Part shown: piece by piece, positions 8,643-9,583 of the stretch
Position numbering within the stretch: position 1 is the first letter of the stretch
Layout of the letters: each line of letters begins with the position of its first letter
From: Bacteroidota bacterium
GTDB lineage: Bacteria > Bacteroidota > Bacteroidia > Chitinophagales > UBA10324
Assembly (NCBI GenBank): GCA_003455275.1
Contig: DMRR01000027.1
Location: 3,947 to 13,529 of the forward strand
Direction of reading: 5' to 3'
DNA: 9,583 nt
The notes under the pieces: generated by a model
Told to the model about the DNA's origin: nothing
The model's input: only the letters and a program-made list of their open reading frames with translations
Databases searched by the model: none
Made by a program: the position numbers and the translations under genes

Positions 8643-8738
8643 TCTCATTTTGTTGTTGCTACAGTAATATCATCCATTCGGGATTCCGTTTCAGCAACAC
8701 TTCACACATCAAAACATTTCACATCAGAAACTTTTTGT

Positions 8739-8746
8739 TAGGTTTG
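8739..8746 (+). promoter_or_regulatory. Candidate -7 promoter box for the 86-residue membrane protein
   Basis: TAGGTTTG matches TAnnTTTG. A TTTC at 8717-8720, 18 bases upstream, is a near match to the TTTG-type -33 element. Transcription would begin near 8752, leaving a leader of about 18 bases before the ATG at 8770. Confidence 0.45.
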
Positions 8747-8769
8747 AGGGAAAATGAAGGAAGAGGATA

Positions 8770-9030
8770 ATGTATAAGCTAAGAGAAATTTATTTCAAGC
8801 GGGGTTATCTCTTTTGGTTGATTCTCGGGATTGCCGTGATACTCCTTGGAATTATGTTACAATTTGAAGGGATAGAATCTATAAAATACTTTAATGCCAG
8901 AAAGTTGCATGGTATAACCGACTTGTCTTATCCTGCCTTTTATATTTTAGGAAGTTTTCTACTACTTTTTTCTATTAAGATATCATGGCTTTTAGAATTG
9001 TTTCGGACTCAAGGAAAAAATAGTAAGTGA
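8770..9030 (+). CDS. Small two-helix membrane protein, unknown function
   Basis: The 86-residue protein is not recognised. It starts with a basic segment (MYKLREIYFKRG), then a hydrophobic helix at about 13-32 (YLFWLILGIAVILLGIML), a polar linker of about 22 residues (EGIESIKYFNARKLHG), a second helix at about 55-76 and a basic tail (FRTQGKNSK). Charges predict both ends in the cytoplasm and the linker outside. A purine-rich GGAAGAGG lies just upstream of the ATG, the best ribosome-binding candidate in the window. A candidate promoter precedes it, so it is likely transcribed separately from the 69-residue protein 127 bases upstream. Confidence 0.72.
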   Translation: MYKLREIYFKRGYLFWLILGIAVILLGIMLQFEGIESIKYFNARKLHGITDLSYPAFYILGSFLLLFSIKISWLLELFRTQGKNSK

Positions 9031-9044
9031 TCTCTTTCTCAGTT

Positions 9045-9067
9045 CCGTTCGATTTGTAATCAAACGG
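9045..9067 (+). other. Imperfect hairpin after the 86-residue gene
   Basis: CCGTT-C-GATT / AATC-A-AACGG forms a stem of 5 plus 4 pairs with one mismatch around a TGT loop, 15 bases after the stop. No T run follows on either strand, so it is at best a poor terminator or a 3'-end stabilising structure. Confidence 0.3.
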
Positions 9068-9205
9068 CATCAAAAATTCCGATTTGAAAATCATTCGCAG
9101 CAAACAATTCACCTCTCACTATTTACTACTCACCAATTGAAACTTATCTCTCTCACCTCATGTTCACACAGGAGAAAAGTCATTACTATTTTTCATCCCA
9201 AAGTT

Positions 9206-9213
9206 TACATTTG
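9206..9213 (+). promoter_or_regulatory. Candidate -7 promoter box for korA
   Basis: TACATTTG matches TAnnTTTG and lies 21 bases before the korA ATG, a sensible spacing for a short leader. A clear TTG -33 element is not present 19-21 bases upstream (the sequence there is TTAC). Confidence 0.45.
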
Positions 9214-9234
9214 GCGACCAATTTTAAAAGCAGA

Positions 9235-9583
9235 ATGAGCAACAGAACAGTTGAAGTATTAGAAGAAGCGGTCATAAAATTCGCAGGCGATTCCGGTGAT
9301 GGAATGCAACTGACCGGAACACAGTTCACCAACAACTCAGCACTTCTCGGAAATGATTTAGGAACCTTCCCGGATTTTCCTGCTGAGATTCGTGCGCCTC
9401 AGGGAACACTTGCCGGTGTATCAGGTTTCCAATTGCATTTCGGCAGTAAAGAAATTTATACGCCCGGCGACATCTGCGATGTGCTCGTGGTGATGAACAG
9501 CGCCGCACTCAAATCAAATCTCAAAAACATAAAAAAGGGCGGAACCATCATAGCCAACACTGCAGGTTTCGATTCTAAAAATC
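9235..9583 (+). CDS. korA: 2-oxoacid (2-oxoglutarate):ferredoxin oxidoreductase, alpha subunit (3' partial)
   Basis: The visible 116 residues are the N-terminal gamma-type domain fused to the alpha subunit in two-subunit KorAB enzymes, which convert 2-oxoglutarate and CoA to succinyl-CoA with ferredoxin as electron acceptor (a TCA-cycle step). The diagnostic pattern is [19 protein letters not shown] at about 13-31, followed by [22 protein letters not shown] and [11 protein letters not shown]. The ATG at 9235 ([12 protein letters not shown]) gives the usual short lead before the glycine-rich motif. The reading frame is open to the window edge; the thiamine-binding beta subunit (korB) is expected next. 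The exact 2-oxoacid cannot be fixed from this fragment; 2-oxoglutarate is the usual assignment in Bacteroidota. Confidence 0.94.
   Translation, partial: MSNRTVEVLEEAVIKFAGDSGDGMQLTGTQFTNNSALLGNDLGTFPDFPAEIRAPQGTLAGVSGFQLHFGSKEIYTPGDICDVLVVMNSAALKSNLKNIKKGGTIIANTAGFDSKN

Noticed and set aside
8701..8731. Imperfect direct repeat TTCACACATCAAAAC / TTCACATCAGAAAC
   Set aside because: Only two imperfect copies of about 14 bases with a 3-base gap; no array and no unit matching a CRISPR or known repeat.
9100..9176. Recurring CTCAC motifs before korA
   Set aside because: The copies are irregularly spaced, short and in low-complexity C/T/A-rich sequence; they do not form a repeat array.

Overview
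The window looks like chromosomal DNA from a member of the Bacteroidota. The evidence is a secreted protein with a type IX secretion (type B) sorting domain, a eukaryote-like class Ia ribonucleotide reductase, a KorA-type 2-oxoacid:ferredoxin oxidoreductase start, starts mostly without clear Shine-Dalgarno sequences, and several TAnnTTTG (-7) promoter-like boxes. It reads as ordinary core and accessory chromosome. I see no insertion sequence, phage gene, CRISPR array, tRNA or rRNA.

Layout, left to right. Positions 1-2358 (+) hold most of a large multidomain secreted protein whose start lies before the window: signal-peptide end, choice-of-anchor L domain, Calx-beta-like domain, four PKD/Ig-like repeats and a C-terminal gliding-motility/T9SS sorting domain. 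A 13-bp perfect hairpin at 2403-2441 separates it from the convergent nrd genes. nrdB (5067-6044, -) and nrdA (2483-4900, -) are transcribed in the order nrdB-nrdA and encode the two subunits of an aerobic diiron-tyrosyl-radical ribonucleotide reductase. All expected catalytic residues are present, and several of them fall at the same residue numbers as in human RRM1. A 525-bp AT-rich stretch (6045-6569) lies upstream of nrdB and probably carries its promoter.

Positions 6570-8335 (-) hold a two-gene unit: acpH (acyl-carrier-protein phosphodiesterase family) followed 3 nt later by a chromate-transporter family gene (chrA). chrA is split by a -1 frame change exactly at a T TTT TTC heptamer. Joining the two frames restores a normal-length, two-CHR-domain protein of 387 residues, so this is either a one-base homopolymer deletion (real or a sequencing error) or, less likely, recoding.

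Positions 8433-9030 (+), divergent from acpH, hold two small unrecognised two-helix membrane proteins. At 9235 (+) the gene for the alpha subunit of 2-oxoglutarate/2-oxoacid:ferredoxin oxidoreductase (korA) begins and runs off the window; its beta-subunit partner is expected just downstream.

I found no convincing undescribed system. The point most worth checking is the chrA frameshift at its slippery heptamer, followed by the unknown small membrane proteins and the long nrd leader.
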